Shown: positions 43,681-54,678 of the stretch, piece by piece
Layout of the letters: each line of letters begins with the position of its first letter
Numbering within the stretch: the stretch's first letter is position 1
From: Earliella scabrosa
Lineage: Eukaryota > Basidiomycota > Agaricomycetes > Polyporales > Polyporaceae
DNA: 64,000 nt
Assembly: GCA_022605405.1 (NCBI GenBank)
Contig: JABYQQ010000002.1
Location: 620,001 to 684,000, forward strand
Direction of reading: 5' to 3'
Program-made: the position numbers and the translations under genes
Notes under the pieces: generated by a model
The model's database searches: none
What the model saw: only the letters and a program-made list of their open reading frames with translations
Told to the model about the DNA's origin: nothing

Positions 43681-44622
43681 ATGTCGAACCCGACGACGGT
43701 ACAACATCAGCAGACCGATACAGGATACAACGGAGCTCGGGACGCGGAAGGGGGCAATGCGCAGCTCCCGCGCAACGTACGTTTGAGACTCGCGCACCGG
43801 CAAGCGCGAAATGCTGACATCGTCTACTTCCCAGCGGTTCACGGGAGCGGCTGAGAGCGTCGCGGCCGCTGTGTTGGACGTTGGGCACGATGTGATTCAG
43901 CTCTCTACCGGCTTCCTCCAAGTAGTCCCGATCCCGGGCTTGGACGAGGCGGCCAGGCTCATCGTCAAGATATGGGATGCCATTGACGCGGTCAAGGTGC
44001 TCGTTCAACCATGGGATTCCTCAGTCGGCTACTGACTCTTGTCTTGCTCCTATAGACCAACCAGCGCGAGTGTCTGCGCATCGCCGTGCGTAGTGACAAC
44101 ATGCTCGCCTGGGTGCGCAGCTCGATCAGCGACGCCGGGCTGGCCGTCGCAGATGCGTTGGGCAAAGATATCGCCGAGTTCGTGAAGTAAGCGCACATTC
44201 GCTTCATGTGCATACTGAGAAACCAGGGCTAACGGGAACCGTAGGAGCCTATCTCATATCTATGATATCATACGCGATATCAGTACGAAGTCGTTTGTCA
44301 ATAGGTATCTCAAGCGAAAGGACATAGCGCACGACCTCCAAGGTTGTCACCAAGAACTCGTCGACGTGTACGATCGCTTCATTGTGAGTGTTAGCGACGA
44401 CTGGCTAACGCCCACAGTACGAGCTGATTCCGTGTCCAGGGTTCTATGCAAGTGTTCAATGTCAAGCGGGGTCTCGAGGCGGACCGCCGCTCTGAGCGCG
44501 TTGACCGCCGCCTGGACTTAATTGAGCGGCACCTCGACCTCATGGAACGAAACCTCTACCTCATGGAACGGCACCTCAACCTCATCGATCGCCGCCTCGA
44601 CCTTCTCAGACAGCACACCTGA
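43681..44622 (+). CDS. Putative four-helix-bundle (HeLo/MLKL-N-like) protein with heptad-repeat coiled coil
   Basis: Exons 43681-43776, 43835-43996, 44056-44186, 44245-44383 and 44440-44622 give 236 aa. Residues ~33-165 are predicted amphipathic helices: GAAESVAAAVLDVGHDVIQL, a proline break VVPIPGLDEAARLIVKIWDA, TNQRECLRIAVRSDNMLAWV, SLSHIYDIIRDIS and LQGCHQELVDVYDRF. This order resembles the MLKL N-terminal-like or HeLo-like bundles found at the front of many agaricomycete NLR and kinase proteins, some of which permeabilise membranes in cell death. Here no kinase or nucleotide-binding domain follows. Instead the last 40 residues are exact seven-residue repeats (RRLDLIE, RHLDLME, RNLYLME, RHLNLID, RRLDLLR). 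The family link is inference; the heptads are directly visible. Confidence 0.6.
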
Positions 44623-45302
44623 ACGCGAGGCAGACCAGCACGAGGCAGAGGTACACAAGATAGGTACGACGTGGCCACGGCAGCTCGAGTCCATTGGGGA
44701 TAGGCATGACTTTGCGGAGGTCGTTACGATCTTAGCTACATTGTCGCGACGGTGAGTATGTAACCGGGGAATGGTTCGGAACAGAAAATCTCGTGTATTG
44801 AAGCGATGCAGGCGAGTATGCGTTCGTCCAACAATTGAACAGACAAGCCGGGCAGACATCGCAGCACTGATTGATTCACGGATTATGAGTTTGGAGAATC
44901 CCCCAAGATACGTGAATCGGTTTGCGCACAGTTGACATACCCAGACCTGCGCCGCGGCGACACGACGTGGGTGCGATCTGGATGTAGGCGACTGATACTG
45001 ACTATCACATTTCGTAGTACACCAACGGCGCGAGCAGAGGGTCCGTACAGGAGCCACGCTGCGCGTCTGCCGCGATCTTCGTGAACAGGTGAGTGGGCTG
45101 AGACAGGTCTCCAAACTACTACAGGATGCACTCTTACACGCTCATACAGGCAGGACTTGACTGCGTGTCTATGCACCCGAGCACGCAACTGCAAGTTGGG
45201 ACAGATGGCACCGAAGGATCCAGTATTGCGCACATCAGGAGAGCGCTTCTGCCAATCGCGTTGATCACTTACTATGGGCTGACGGATTGGGAGGATTGCT
45301 AG
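44623..45302 (+). other. Coding-like downstream exons in another frame
   Basis: After the TGA at 44620, the +1 frame continues as EREADQHEAEVHKIG and DFAEVVTILATLSRR, then after plausible introns as SRADIAALIDSRIMSLENPPRY and GLDCVSMHPSTQLQVG, ending YYGLTDWEDC-stop at 45302. The composition looks protein-coding. Either the four-helix-bundle gene was longer and lost frame near 44610, or a second gene is present. No family is recognised. Confidence 0.4.
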
Positions 45303-45684
45303 AGATTGGCCCGATTGTAGGCGTTAGAAGGAGATCTCAAGGGACCCTAGGGCTTTTCACGGCGTAGCTGGGTATCTCTCTACTAGGCACACAAATGATG
45401 AGCACACCTGGCGACAATTCTGTTGAACAGCAGTGCATTGGTATGCGAAGCAAGGGTACAGAGTATGGATCAACAAGCAGCCGGGTGCAATCAGGAGAGA
45501 TACTATAGTACAACGGCGGGCACGCGGATCTATGGCAGTCTCGAAGGTCCTTGACTCGGAGGCGGTGAACAGGAGAGGAGCAACTTCAGGCATCTAGTGA
45601 AGTGAGGGCGAGAAGGAGCAAAGCGAGAGCGAGAACTAGCGAAAACTTGCAAGGCGAGACCGATCAGGAGACGGAACATGGGCG
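45303..45684. other. Intergenic gap
   Basis: The 382 bp hold the 3' flank of the preceding coding region and the terminator of the convergent DUF6532 gene. I see no other feature. Confidence 0.4.
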
Positions 45685-48600
45685 TCAGGCATACATGTCG
45701 TCGTCGTTGTCGTCGGGGACGCGGGAAAGGAGGGCAGCGTGCAAGGCCGAGGTTTCATCATCGTTGGTTCTGAGGAAGGGGCCCTCTTCTTCATCCTTCT
45801 CGGAGGCTGGGGCTTCGGATCCGCGTGAGACGTTGGAGCGCCGCTTCTGAGGGCGCCGTGGTTGCTGGTCCTCGTCTTCATCTTCGTGGTCAGAACGGAC
45901 ACGCCGCGAAGGGAGTTGGGAGGGACCAGCGTGTTCGATCATTTGCTCGTCGTCGGAATGGTCACTCGGAGGCTGGGGGAGTTTGCGAGCTTGCACGGGT
46001 TGGGCGTTCACGGAGCGGTGGGGACTCTGAGTCTGAGATGACGCTCGATGTCGTTTGTGGTTGCGCTCCTCGCGTAGAGCACGGCGTTGTTCTGCGCGCG
46101 TCGTGAGGGCCACTTCGCGCACTGTGTTCGGTTCATCGGCATCCACTTCGTCTTCGCCGAGGGCGTCTGCAACCATCGCGTGATGATCGCCGTACGGAGT
46201 TCCGTAGACTTGCCTGATAGTGAGAGTATGAGTGAGCACGATGGCGTTGCAAGACGTGTTAGAGAGGCACCTGTTCCACCACGACATGAGGTTCTCGGTA
46301 AGTGGGTCCTCGGCATCTTCCTCGACTTCTGCAAGATCCATGTCGTCGGCTTCGCTTTGCTCACGCTCGAGGTATTCGACTATCCACTCCCAGAGGGATT
46401 GACCCACACCGCCTATGTCTTCGCCCCATTGGGCTTTGTCGTCGATTAGGAAATATATCTACCATGTTAGGTCAGTAAACGCGCTCAAGCAGGAGAGTTC
46501 ACGCCGCACCAGTGAGGCAACATAGGCCACATATTCCGGTGCTACGCGTGTACGGTTCCACAGCGACGATCTATTGGTGATCTGCTGGCCAGGCTTGGCG
46601 AGCACGGAGCTTGGGCCAGTGACCAGGAGACGATAGCCCTGGAATATGCACAAGTCAGTTCGGTGAACACGTCTGGCACCTACACGTACCATGAAGGGGT
46701 CAGACGAGGAGCCAGCAGACGGGGAGCCGGCAGACGAGGAGTCCCCAGAGGCTGACATCGTCTTTGCGCGCATGAGAGCAAGCTCCGGGGCCATCTGGTC
46801 TTCGCCCGCGAGCTGGATGATGGGCTCTTCTCGTTTGGGTTTGGATAGGCCTCCATTATGTCTGGGATGATAAGAGGGTCAGTGTGTCGGAACGCAGATG
46901 TTACAATTAAGAACTTACAAGCCAGTGGTATACATGTCATACCGATAGCTTCGCCAGAGTTCCCGCATCAGGCCAGCATCGAACTGCGCCAGGGATCCCA
47001 TATACTGGTCGTACTTCGCATATTCCTCGCCCGTAAAGTCCGTCTTCTGCGACCATCCGGTCTTTTCGTATGCGGACAGCGCGTGACGGACCTACAAGAC
47101 ACGGTCATTGTGAGCATGCTATGCGCAGTGACGGGCCGACGTGGTCTTTTGGCGGTGGTACTCACACAGGACATGACCAGCGCTATCATGGAATGAGGTA
47201 TGGGGTTGAAGCCCTCATAGACGCACCCGAGGGCGTTGTTGTGACCGAACCATATCTTGTGGATCATCTGTTTGATGAGCGGGTGTTGAAAGCGACCTTC
47301 GCCCGTGATAGGATTCTATGGTTATGGGCAGGCATTAGCATTGTCATATACGAACGGCGGAGACGGCGAGGAGCGAGCAGTTCGCAATGCACGCCGCCGG
47401 CCCCGCACCATGGCAGGACTTTGTCGGGTAGTAGGGAGAGTCAGATCGCACCTCATGATGAAAGCGGCTATCGTCAAGGAGGTGCTTCACCCGTGTAATG
47501 TTCGCCTCTGCTTGGGATTCTGTGGGCGCCGTGTGGATACCGTGCGTGGCAGGGACTAGGTCATGGGCGAGACGCTGCACGTGAGAACGCATTCCGCCAT
47601 CCTCTTGACGAAGCTGTGGAAGACAACCGACGAGATGAGTAGGGGTGCGGTCTAAACGGCGCGGGTACTCACCAGTTTCCGATCTGCCTCTGTTAGAGTG
47701 TACTTCTCCGGAGGGAACGGGTTGGTGACGGAGATGGAGACTTGGATGAGATCTCCCGTCTTGCGCATGAGCTTGTAGACGTCCCCGTTGTCCGCATAGT
47801 GCTTGTAACGCTTTCTTGAGTTGTTGGCGATCATCTTCTTGGCACGACGTACCGCCTCTCGGATCGTTTCAACTGGCACCCGTGGGACTGGCATGGGACG
47901 CTCCGGGCGAATGTCGCCCAAGTCGGCATCGGCGGCCGTGCGTTTGTTGGACGAGATCGTGTACAGGGGTCCGGGGAGAGTACTGGAGGTATTAAACGAG
48001 TGGAGGGCTTGGAACACTGAGAAGGTCATGGTCAGTGAGTCGAGTATATCCCTAGGTCAGATTATGTATGTGTCGGGACGACTCACGCTAGTTCCTGGCC
48101 GCTGTTGCAACGAGGGCGTCTGGGGAAGCCGGAGACGCAGGGTTGACGATGCTGAGCGCAGTGGTGTCGCCAGGTATGAAGGAGACAGAGGGAAGCGGTG
48201 AGCCTCGCCGAGTGTTGAGCCGGTCAGATCCCCCGAGAGCGCATGGGCGGGAGTACGAGGAGTGGCGACGAGCTGTAGGAGAATAAGGTTAGAGTTTGGC
48301 ACGCGTGAGAGCGGTGAACACGCGACCTACTGTTGGAGTGGAGGTGGGAGCCTGACGCGCCTGGCTCTCTACTTGCGTTGCACCAACTTCGCTCATGCCT
48401 GTATCCGCCGCACGCTCGACCTGTCGGACACGACGCTGTCTCGTACCTCGTCGGGCACGCTCAACATACTCATCCGAGCCGAGACCTTCCTCCTGCAGAA
48501 TATCCTCGATATCTTGTTCTCGCTCGCCATCCTCATCAGCAGGTCCGAAGTATGCTTGGCCATGGTCTGGAGTCGTACGTGGTTCCTCGGACGGACGCAG

Positions 48601-48901
48601 GTTCTGGAAGATTTCTTCGTACATATCCATGTCAGTTCTAAGCCCAATGCTCGACGAGAATGTGCTGCTCACCAGGGTCTATAGCAGCCGTTGGTTGAAG
48701 TCGACGTTTCCCGACTCGCCGCCCCTCAACTGGTGCGGCTGCACTTGCAGGCTGATTGGCCTGAGCGGTATGTTGTTGGCTCTGCTGATTCTCTTTGTCG
48801 TGGATGCCGTCCGCGCTGACTAGCAACTGGGTTGTAGGAGTGCTTTGTGTGGCACCGACAGCATTAGGACGGCCACGAGTGCGACGTGTGGTCCCCGCCA
48901 T
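45685..48901 (-). CDS. DUF6532 protein, second copy
   Basis: The start is taken at 48901 (MAGTTRRTRGRPNAVG). A disordered N-terminal half (DPGEIFQNLRPSEEPRTT across the first intron, SLQQRPGT) leads to a DUF6532 domain between about 47,960 and 46,500: ETIREAVRRAKKMIANNSRKR, PITGEGRFQHPLIKQM, IHKIWFGHNNALGCVYEGFN, IPHSMIALVMSCVRHALSAY and YMGSLAQFDAGLMRELW. The C-terminal part is long, acidic and basic by turns (HEDEDEDQQPRRPQKRR) and ends DDDMYA-stop at 45685. About ten short introns are needed; I see no forced frame break. It is only distantly similar to the copy at 39972-42628. The family has no known function; it may bind nucleic acid, but that is a guess. Confidence 0.65.
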
Positions 48902-49348
48902 GTGCCAGCGGTTGAGCAAGCTGAGGAGAATATTACGGAGATGTTGTGGTGAGCGACGAGGCCACGACTGAGCACGCTCAAGGCTGATGTCTCGTCGCTC
49001 ACAATACAGGATGGCTCCGGCGGCGCAGACGTCAGGAGAGAGAGGTTGGGCTGCTGGCGCAGAGGAACAGGGGGACTTGGACTTGAGGTTGGAGCAGTTG
49101 TTGCGAGGAGTGTTACATAAGCCGAACTGGTTCGTTGTCATTTTCGCTCAAGTTGTTTATCTTCAAGTCTTCGACAACAATTCCATATCTCTCGCTACCA
49201 CTCACAATGTCCTCTGCCGGCTCTACCCTCTCAGTCCCCTCGCGATCGCTCAGCTCGACCACCAACGAGCACCCCGGCCGGGGCTCCGCGCACGACGATC
49301 CCGATCCCAACGCCCATCCCCGGCCTATCACAGACTCGAGTTCTTGCG
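48902..49348. other. Gap upstream of amidohydrolase fragment
   Basis: About 450 bp between the divergent DUF6532 and amidohydrolase coding regions. An ATG at 49207 (MSSAGSTLSVPSRS) could be the true amidohydrolase start if an intron joins it to the conserved frame, because the two frames differ. Confidence 0.35.
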
Positions 49349-49701
49349 ATGGAGCGGATCGCCACCGCAGGCCCGCCGGCAGCCGTCCTGAACGCGGGGC
49401 ATGCCCTCGTAGCGCAAAATGTGCCCGGCGCGGACCCGCCGAGGGCGCGATCGTCCGGCAGCCCAGCAGAGGAGGAGGAGGAGCCCCTCGTGAAGATCTA
49501 CGCGGGGAAGCTGTTCGACCCGGACACGCTGCAGCTGCTGCCGCGGCGCGTGGTGACCGTCTCGCAGGCGCGGGGGCTCGTCCTCGACGTGCAGCCGTAC
49601 ACGGACCAGGAGCTCGGCGGGGCGGACTTCTCCGGGGCGCACGCGGTCGACCTGAGCGAGGCGACGGTCCTGCCCGGGTTCGTGGACGCGCATGTGCACA
49701 G
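49349..49701 (+). pseudogene. Amidohydrolase, N-terminal fragment
   Basis: The frame gives KIYAGKLFDPDTLQLLP, SEATVLPGFVDAHVH, where HVH is the first metal-binding HxH of the amidohydrolase superfamily (Xaa-Pro dipeptidase or imidazolonepropionase-like enzymes). A donor-like GTGAGT follows at 49702. The remaining ~350 residues expected for the barrel, with the Lys, His and Asp ligands, are absent: by 49740 the coding signal is on the other strand. So the gene is truncated. Confidence 0.6.
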
Positions 49702-49739
49702 TGAGTCCGTGCTTGTTTGGCCCTGATCGCGGCGGGTGC

Positions 49740-49945
49740 GCGAGGCTGCTGAGGAGCGCGCGCATGGCGGGCTCGTCGGAGATGCCGATGGTGTGGTCCT
49801 CGACGCCGGGGATCGTGTGGCTGGAGGTGTTCACGTCGAGTTGCAGTCCGGCTGCACCTGCTTCAATGCCTTTACGAGATTGCGGCCGACGAAGCAGCAC
49901 GGATCCGAAGGGCCCGCTATGACGAGCCCTCCGTCCGACCATCGT
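49740..49945 (-). pseudogene. Unrecognised coding fragment
   Basis: A minus-strand frame reads KGIEAGAAGLQLDVNTSS and GVEDHTIGISDEPAMRALL, with codon use like a real gene. It abuts the amidohydrolase fragment on one side and the TIM54 fragment on the other. I do not recognise the family. Confidence 0.35.
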
Positions 49946-50533
49946 TGACGCTTCTCTTCCGGAGAGCTGCCCGGTAATTTCATTGGCCCCGATATTGGCT
50001 GGTCAAGTCCCAACATATCAACCTGCGCTGAGCGCGGATGTCATCTGCTACTCGACGCGCGATGTCTCCCAGCTTGCGCCCCTTGATCATGTCGTAGTCA
50101 ATGGCTGCTGCAACTAAGACGGGCTGACAGACATATTAGCTCGTCAGAGCGAACGGTCAAAAGAGAATGCACGAGCCTTGACGTACTTCCGGAAGTACCG
50201 CATGCTTCGGTCATAGTCCTCGTCACCCAGCCATTTCGCGCCATACACTGTGACCTTGCACGGGAGTTCCACGCTGCCGAGAGGCTGCGTCGCGACGTCC
50301 TTGACCTTGTCCACATACTCCTGGCGGATCTTCTTGCACTGCTGGCGGTCGTAGATGTAGTATCCCGTGACAGCAGAGGTGACCGAGAGGAAGATAAGCC
50401 AATTGCGGGAGGGGAGACCAGGTCGTTTGTCAAGCCATGACGGAGGGATACCAGTATACTGCGGCACCGTCCTCACGCCAGACTGCGGTGGCTTGTGAGT
50501 GGGGAAGACGCTGTCGCCAGCGTTGGAGCCCAT
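49940..50533 (-). pseudogene. TIM54: TIM54, N-terminal fragment with frameshift
   Basis: The start at 50533 opens MGSNAGDSVFPTHKPPQSG. The TIM54 signature is clear: VPQYTGIPPSWLDKRPGLPS, one membrane segment NWLIFLSVTSAVTGYYIYD, and VELPCKVTVYGAKWLGDEDY. After an intron (GC donor at 50176 or GT donor at 50182, acceptor 50124) it continues PVLVAAAIDYDMIKG and DDIRAQRRL, then loses frame by one base near 50018; the other frame reads SPEEKRQRWSDGGLVIAG. Beyond about 49,940 the family match ends, leaving well under half of the usual length. TIM54 is a mitochondrial inner-membrane TIM22 complex subunit and normally conserved, so this is probably a dead duplicate, with the working gene elsewhere. 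Confidence 0.75.
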
Positions 50534-50738
50534 CGCCAGAGACGACGCTAACGGAGTCCTGCACAAGGCCGGCTGGAAAGATTGGGCAAGCGCGCATTCA
50601 CGAGCGACTGGACGCGCGATCGGGCCGGGGACCGCCCTCTTGACGGCGCCACGGGAGCCAAGCGGAGCCACACAGCCTTCCTGCTTGTTCATGCAGGGCG
50701 CTCACTGACACCACCATTGTGACTGTCGAGTCTCGACC

Positions 50739-51397
50739 ATGGCCGCCCTCGCTTCGTGAGTTCTTGCTCTTGCTGCTCCCGGGTTGTCGGCTTATTCTGC
50801 ATCTCAGACTCCTCCCAAAGCCCTTGAACGCGCCTGTGGTCTCGGATGACGACGACGACGAGGTCCTGCAGGTCCAGGCACAACAGCAGGCCGGTCCTTC
50901 ACAGGCTGTGATCATTCGTCAGGCGGTGCCACCATATGGACAACGGAGAGGATGGAAGCTAACTTCACTAGAGGACCTCGGTGCGTGATGCAGTTCTGTG
51001 CAGGTTCGTGTCGTTTGACCGGCTCGCGGCTTGCAGGAGACATCTGGAGCGGCCGTCAGAGGACGAGGTGCAGGCGACCACGGAGAAGACTCGCGCCGCA
51101 CTCGACCGAAGCTCTCTTCGTGGCTACCGCCATACACGTGAAGAGGTCAGGCAACGCGCTCTCATGCAGCAGAAGCTCTCCGAGAAGGAGAAGGCGCAAA
51201 AGCAGGAGAATCTTCGTCTCCTCGCTCAGCGCGCGCGCGAAGAGCGTGCCGGTATTCCCTCATGTGGTCCTCGGGATACGTACCCATCCACTGACGATAG
51301 CGAGACCACCTTCTCAGGCGCCGCAGGCCTGCCGTCGGCTCAAGCAATCACACGCGCCCACCGCTCTCGAGGCTCGAGGCTCGAGCTCATCAAATGA
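50739..51397 (+). pseudogene. SNW1: SNW1/SKIP (Prp45) with two internal deletions
   Basis: The start at 50739 gives, after an intron at 50756-50807, MAALASLLPKPLNAPVVSDD, then the conserved AVPPYGQRRGWKLTSLEDLG. The next recognisable part, ERPSEDEVQATTEKTRAALD, should come about 100 residues later but follows almost at once; then HTREEVRQRALMQQKLSEKE and ENLRLLAQRAREERAGI follow directly, although some 190 residues of the SNW core normally lie between. The core SNW motif is lost. SNW1 is an essential splicing factor, so this is very likely a non-functional copy. Confidence 0.75.
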
Positions 51398-51698
51398 TAC
51401 GTTATTCATGCGTCGACTTCACGGACTTACAAGGTATGTTAAAAGTCGAAACTCCTTCCAGTCATTTACAGTCTGATGATCGTTGACGTTTGCGTTGACG
51501 GGACCTCAGGCCTTTGGGAGCGGCTTCTTCACGTCGACGAACTCCTTCTACCAATGCAACTCCGTTAAGCAAGGCCTGTTGAACGCGGGGACGCAACAGT
51601 GAGTGTATTCACCTTCGGGGTAAGGTGGCTTGTCGTCGCACCCTTGCGTGCCTTGAGGAACTTACGAGCGACCTTCTGCAGGACAGCGTAGTAGAGCG
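51398..51698. other. Gap between gene fragments
   Basis: About 300 bp with no recognised coding sequence. Confidence 0.35.
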
Positions 51699-51916
51699 TT
51701 AGCGCCGCGAATAGCACATTGACCGATCCAAGTTTACGTCGTTCTCCTCCGCCGAGAGCTTACTGGTGACCTCGGTGAGCTGGTCGCGCTCTTCTTCGTC
51801 AGCGTGGTTGAGGAACTCGTCCACAGCGCGTTTGATGAAGTTGGTGTAGTCGTCGGAGCCGGGGTGGGCCTTGTCAGCCTGCTTGATGAGCTGCTTGATG
51901 CTCTCGTGCTCCTCTA
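51699..51916 (-). pseudogene. Hemerythrin-like domain fragment
   Basis: After an acceptor-like CTAG at 51917 the frame reads EEHESIKQLIKQADKAHPGS, DDYTNFIKRAVDEFLNHADE and KLSAEEND. The spacing of His and Glu (EEHE, then NHADEEE) is typical of one half of fungal hemerythrin HHE-cation-binding proteins. The first helix and the C-terminal part are not found next to it. Confidence 0.5.
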
Positions 51917-52261
51917 GGTGAGGCGATGTAAGAGGTACGCCTCGATTGTGTTGAGGCCGGTTGGCAGGTGTGCCGGTGTTCTTCGAGGCGGATAAATGCG
52001 GCCTGTTCCCAGCGAGCCTCCACCATTTTGCATAGGTCGATGGGACATGTATTGGCAGAAAGACGGTATTTACGTAGTATACAATGGGTGTAGCCACAAA
52101 GACATACGATGATTCCAACTCACCTCCCCGCAGCGCATCTGCAACCACAATCAAGACCACACTTGAGCCCTCCTACCAACCGATGCCCTCCTACCCAGTG
52201 ATACAAAACAGAGAACGTACTGGGTTGAAGCTGTATGGCGTCGGCAACCAAACATTTGAAG

Positions 52262-52823
52262 AATAACTGAGGTCCAAGTACCGCACGGACCGACGTCAGC
52301 GAGTCGCTACTCCGTGCTAGACTAAGCAGATACCCAGTGGTACCCGTCCAGCAGAGGTCCGAGTACCGCGCGGACCGACGTCGCGAGCGATACTCAGAGC
52401 GCACCCCATGGTGCTCACTCTGTAATGGGTTGTGTTGACGGGTGCAGAGCCTGACGGAGTCGCTACTCCGTGCTAGACTAAGCAAATACCCAGTGGTACC
52501 CGTCCAGCAGAGGTCCGAGTACCGCGCGGACCGACGTCGCGAGCGATACTCAGAGCGCACCCCATGGTGCTCACTCTGTAATGGGTTGTGTTGACGGGTG
52601 CAGAGCCTGACGGAGTCGCTACTCCGTGCTAGACTAAGCAAATACCCAGTGGTACCCGTCCAGCAGAGGTCCGAGTACCGCGCGGACCGACGTCGCGAGC
52701 GATACTCAGAGCGCACCCCATGGTGCTCACTCTGTAATGGGTTGTGTTGACGGGTGCAGAGCCTGACGGAGTCGCTACTCCGTGCTAGACTGAGCAGATA
52801 CCCAGTGGTACCCGTCCAACCAT
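52262..52823. repeat. 156-bp tandem repeat, about 3.5 copies
   Basis: The landmark gagtcgctactccgtgctag recurs at 52301, 52457, 52613 and 52769, exactly 156 bp apart. Copies are almost identical (one has agcaga for agcaaa). Each unit contains ggtccgagtaccgcgcggacc, an imperfect inverted repeat. Since 156 is divisible by three, one minus-strand frame stays open through all copies as a 52-residue repeat. Confidence 0.9.
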
Positions 52824-54678
52824 GACACGCAAATGACACGTCATAGAGCATGAGCGCCGACGAGACTCGAGTCCACTAGCGGCTTTCCCACGGATCCTCG
52901 GATCTGCGACTCAAGTCCTTTCTCTTCTCAGTTCTGCTCTGCTGCGTCTGCATCGGCTTCATCTCCACCCACCGTTGGGCGACCTTGATTCCGACTACCT
53001 GGACACCGTAATACCCCTGGAGGACAATGAAAACAACCCCTTCAATATCCACGGAGACGACCGCTGAACGAGCGCGAGCGGGGCGACTGCGCAGGAGCAG
53101 GAGAAGAATGTGGAGGATCTGCTGTTTGGCGAAGTGCGCGACGAGTTTGAGGGACACGAGTACGTGGTTCTGGTGCGCACACTGTCTGTGCCTCTTCTCG
53201 GTATGGGAGCTTACCGTTGCCGTCTCAAAACCTCTTCCGTTTCATTATTTGATTTTCAGCGATATCGATTGGGTATTGCGGGCGTGCTGGCCCGTGCACT
53301 GGACCACCGCGTACGTGCTCCTTTCCTACTCGATCCGAAAGGTGCGTCCTTGTCCGCTGTCTGTCCCACGTGTTGCCTGGGGGCTGACGGTGTCGTGCAG
53401 AGTTTCAGTCGCGGACCTCGCCCCTGCTGCCTACAGACCTGGTACAAGTGTACCTCTTCCTGCGCGCAGCCACCACAACTGTGCGTCTGGCGCGTCGGGC
53501 GTCCATACGTATCGCGCCGTAATGATTGCGACGCGGGACCCCAGGCGGCGAGCTGAGCGGCGTGAGCCAGCCGCACACGCATGTTCGACCCCTCCATCGA
53601 CCACGAACAGGGTCCGCCGATCGAGAAGCTCGCGCGTGTGACCCAGGTCGAGAAAGAGGGTGCGTCCTCTCTCTCTCCCTCGCGCGCATACACCGCTCTC
53701 ACCCCGCGCGATCACGCTCCGTACCCCAAGCCAGCCCTTCAGCCTCACCACGCTCCCCTACGTGAATCACGTCCGCCGCCTGCCCGCCTCCCTTCCTCCG
53801 CGGTCGGAGCTCGAGTGTGCCCTCGCCGACGCCTTCCTCAGAGGTTCCGCTCGTTGCTCAATCTCGCGAGCCAGATGGTCTGGCACGACCTACCCGGCCG
53901 GCGCGCCGTTGTACGTGCTCATGCTCAAGATCTCCCTCTCTTGGCGGCGGGTCTTGGTTTGTGTCTTCGACCGCTCTCGGGTCCTTCATCAGCCGGCTCT
54001 CCGCCTCCGAATGAAGAACTTCAGATCACTCGATGTGCAGCACGATCCTGAATTAGTCAGGAGCGGGCCACCCGTATGGCTGAAGCAGATCTCACGTGGA
54101 GGACGTCGGATGGCGATGGCCCATGGATGTGTCGAGAAGCGCACTCGCAAGCGGGACCTTCATGCGCTCACGGATGTACGTCCCGAGGCGCGTCGCATAT
54201 GCAAGGTGCATAAGCAGCCATTGAAGGAGACCTGCGCGCTCCTCGACTTCAGATGCACAGTCCGATGTCACCGGTAGAGGGTTCTCCTCTACTCGTCGGC
54301 GCCGAGGGCTGGACGGGGAGCGCGCACACGATCGCCCGCGGTAGTCGGCCTCTGGAGAACAAGGTCGCGGCGTGGCATCGCCTTCACCCATGTGAACTTG
54401 CGCCTCCAAAAGTCTGCTGAGGATCTGCTTCTATGCAGTCTGCGGAGGCTGGGAGCGACGACGGGGATGGGGACGGGGACGGGGACGGAGACGGGGATGA
54501 TGACATGGAGATGTGGTGTGACGACCCTTTCCCCATTCTGTGACTAGCAGATGGTGCGTCGTGCCTGCCCCTCATCGTCTGCACTCTTGGCTAACTTACG
54601 TGGCTTGCACACGTCGTAGGCATGCGCTCACCTGTATCCATTACATCTTGTCATAGTCGCCGGCATTACATTATCAAT
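52824..54678. other. Region of unassigned coding-like scraps
   Basis: Short plus-strand pieces with plausible splice borders look coding: NVEDLLFGEVRDEFEGHEY near 53108, DIDWVLRACWPVHWTTAYVL near 53260, FDPSIDHEQGPPIEKLARV near 53583, TTLPYVNHVRRLPASLPP near 53743. They do not connect into one recognisable protein. At 54434-54543 a frame reads AEAGSDDGDGDGDGDGDGDD from a ggggac simple repeat and ends FPIL-stop. I cannot name any of these. Confidence 0.35.
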
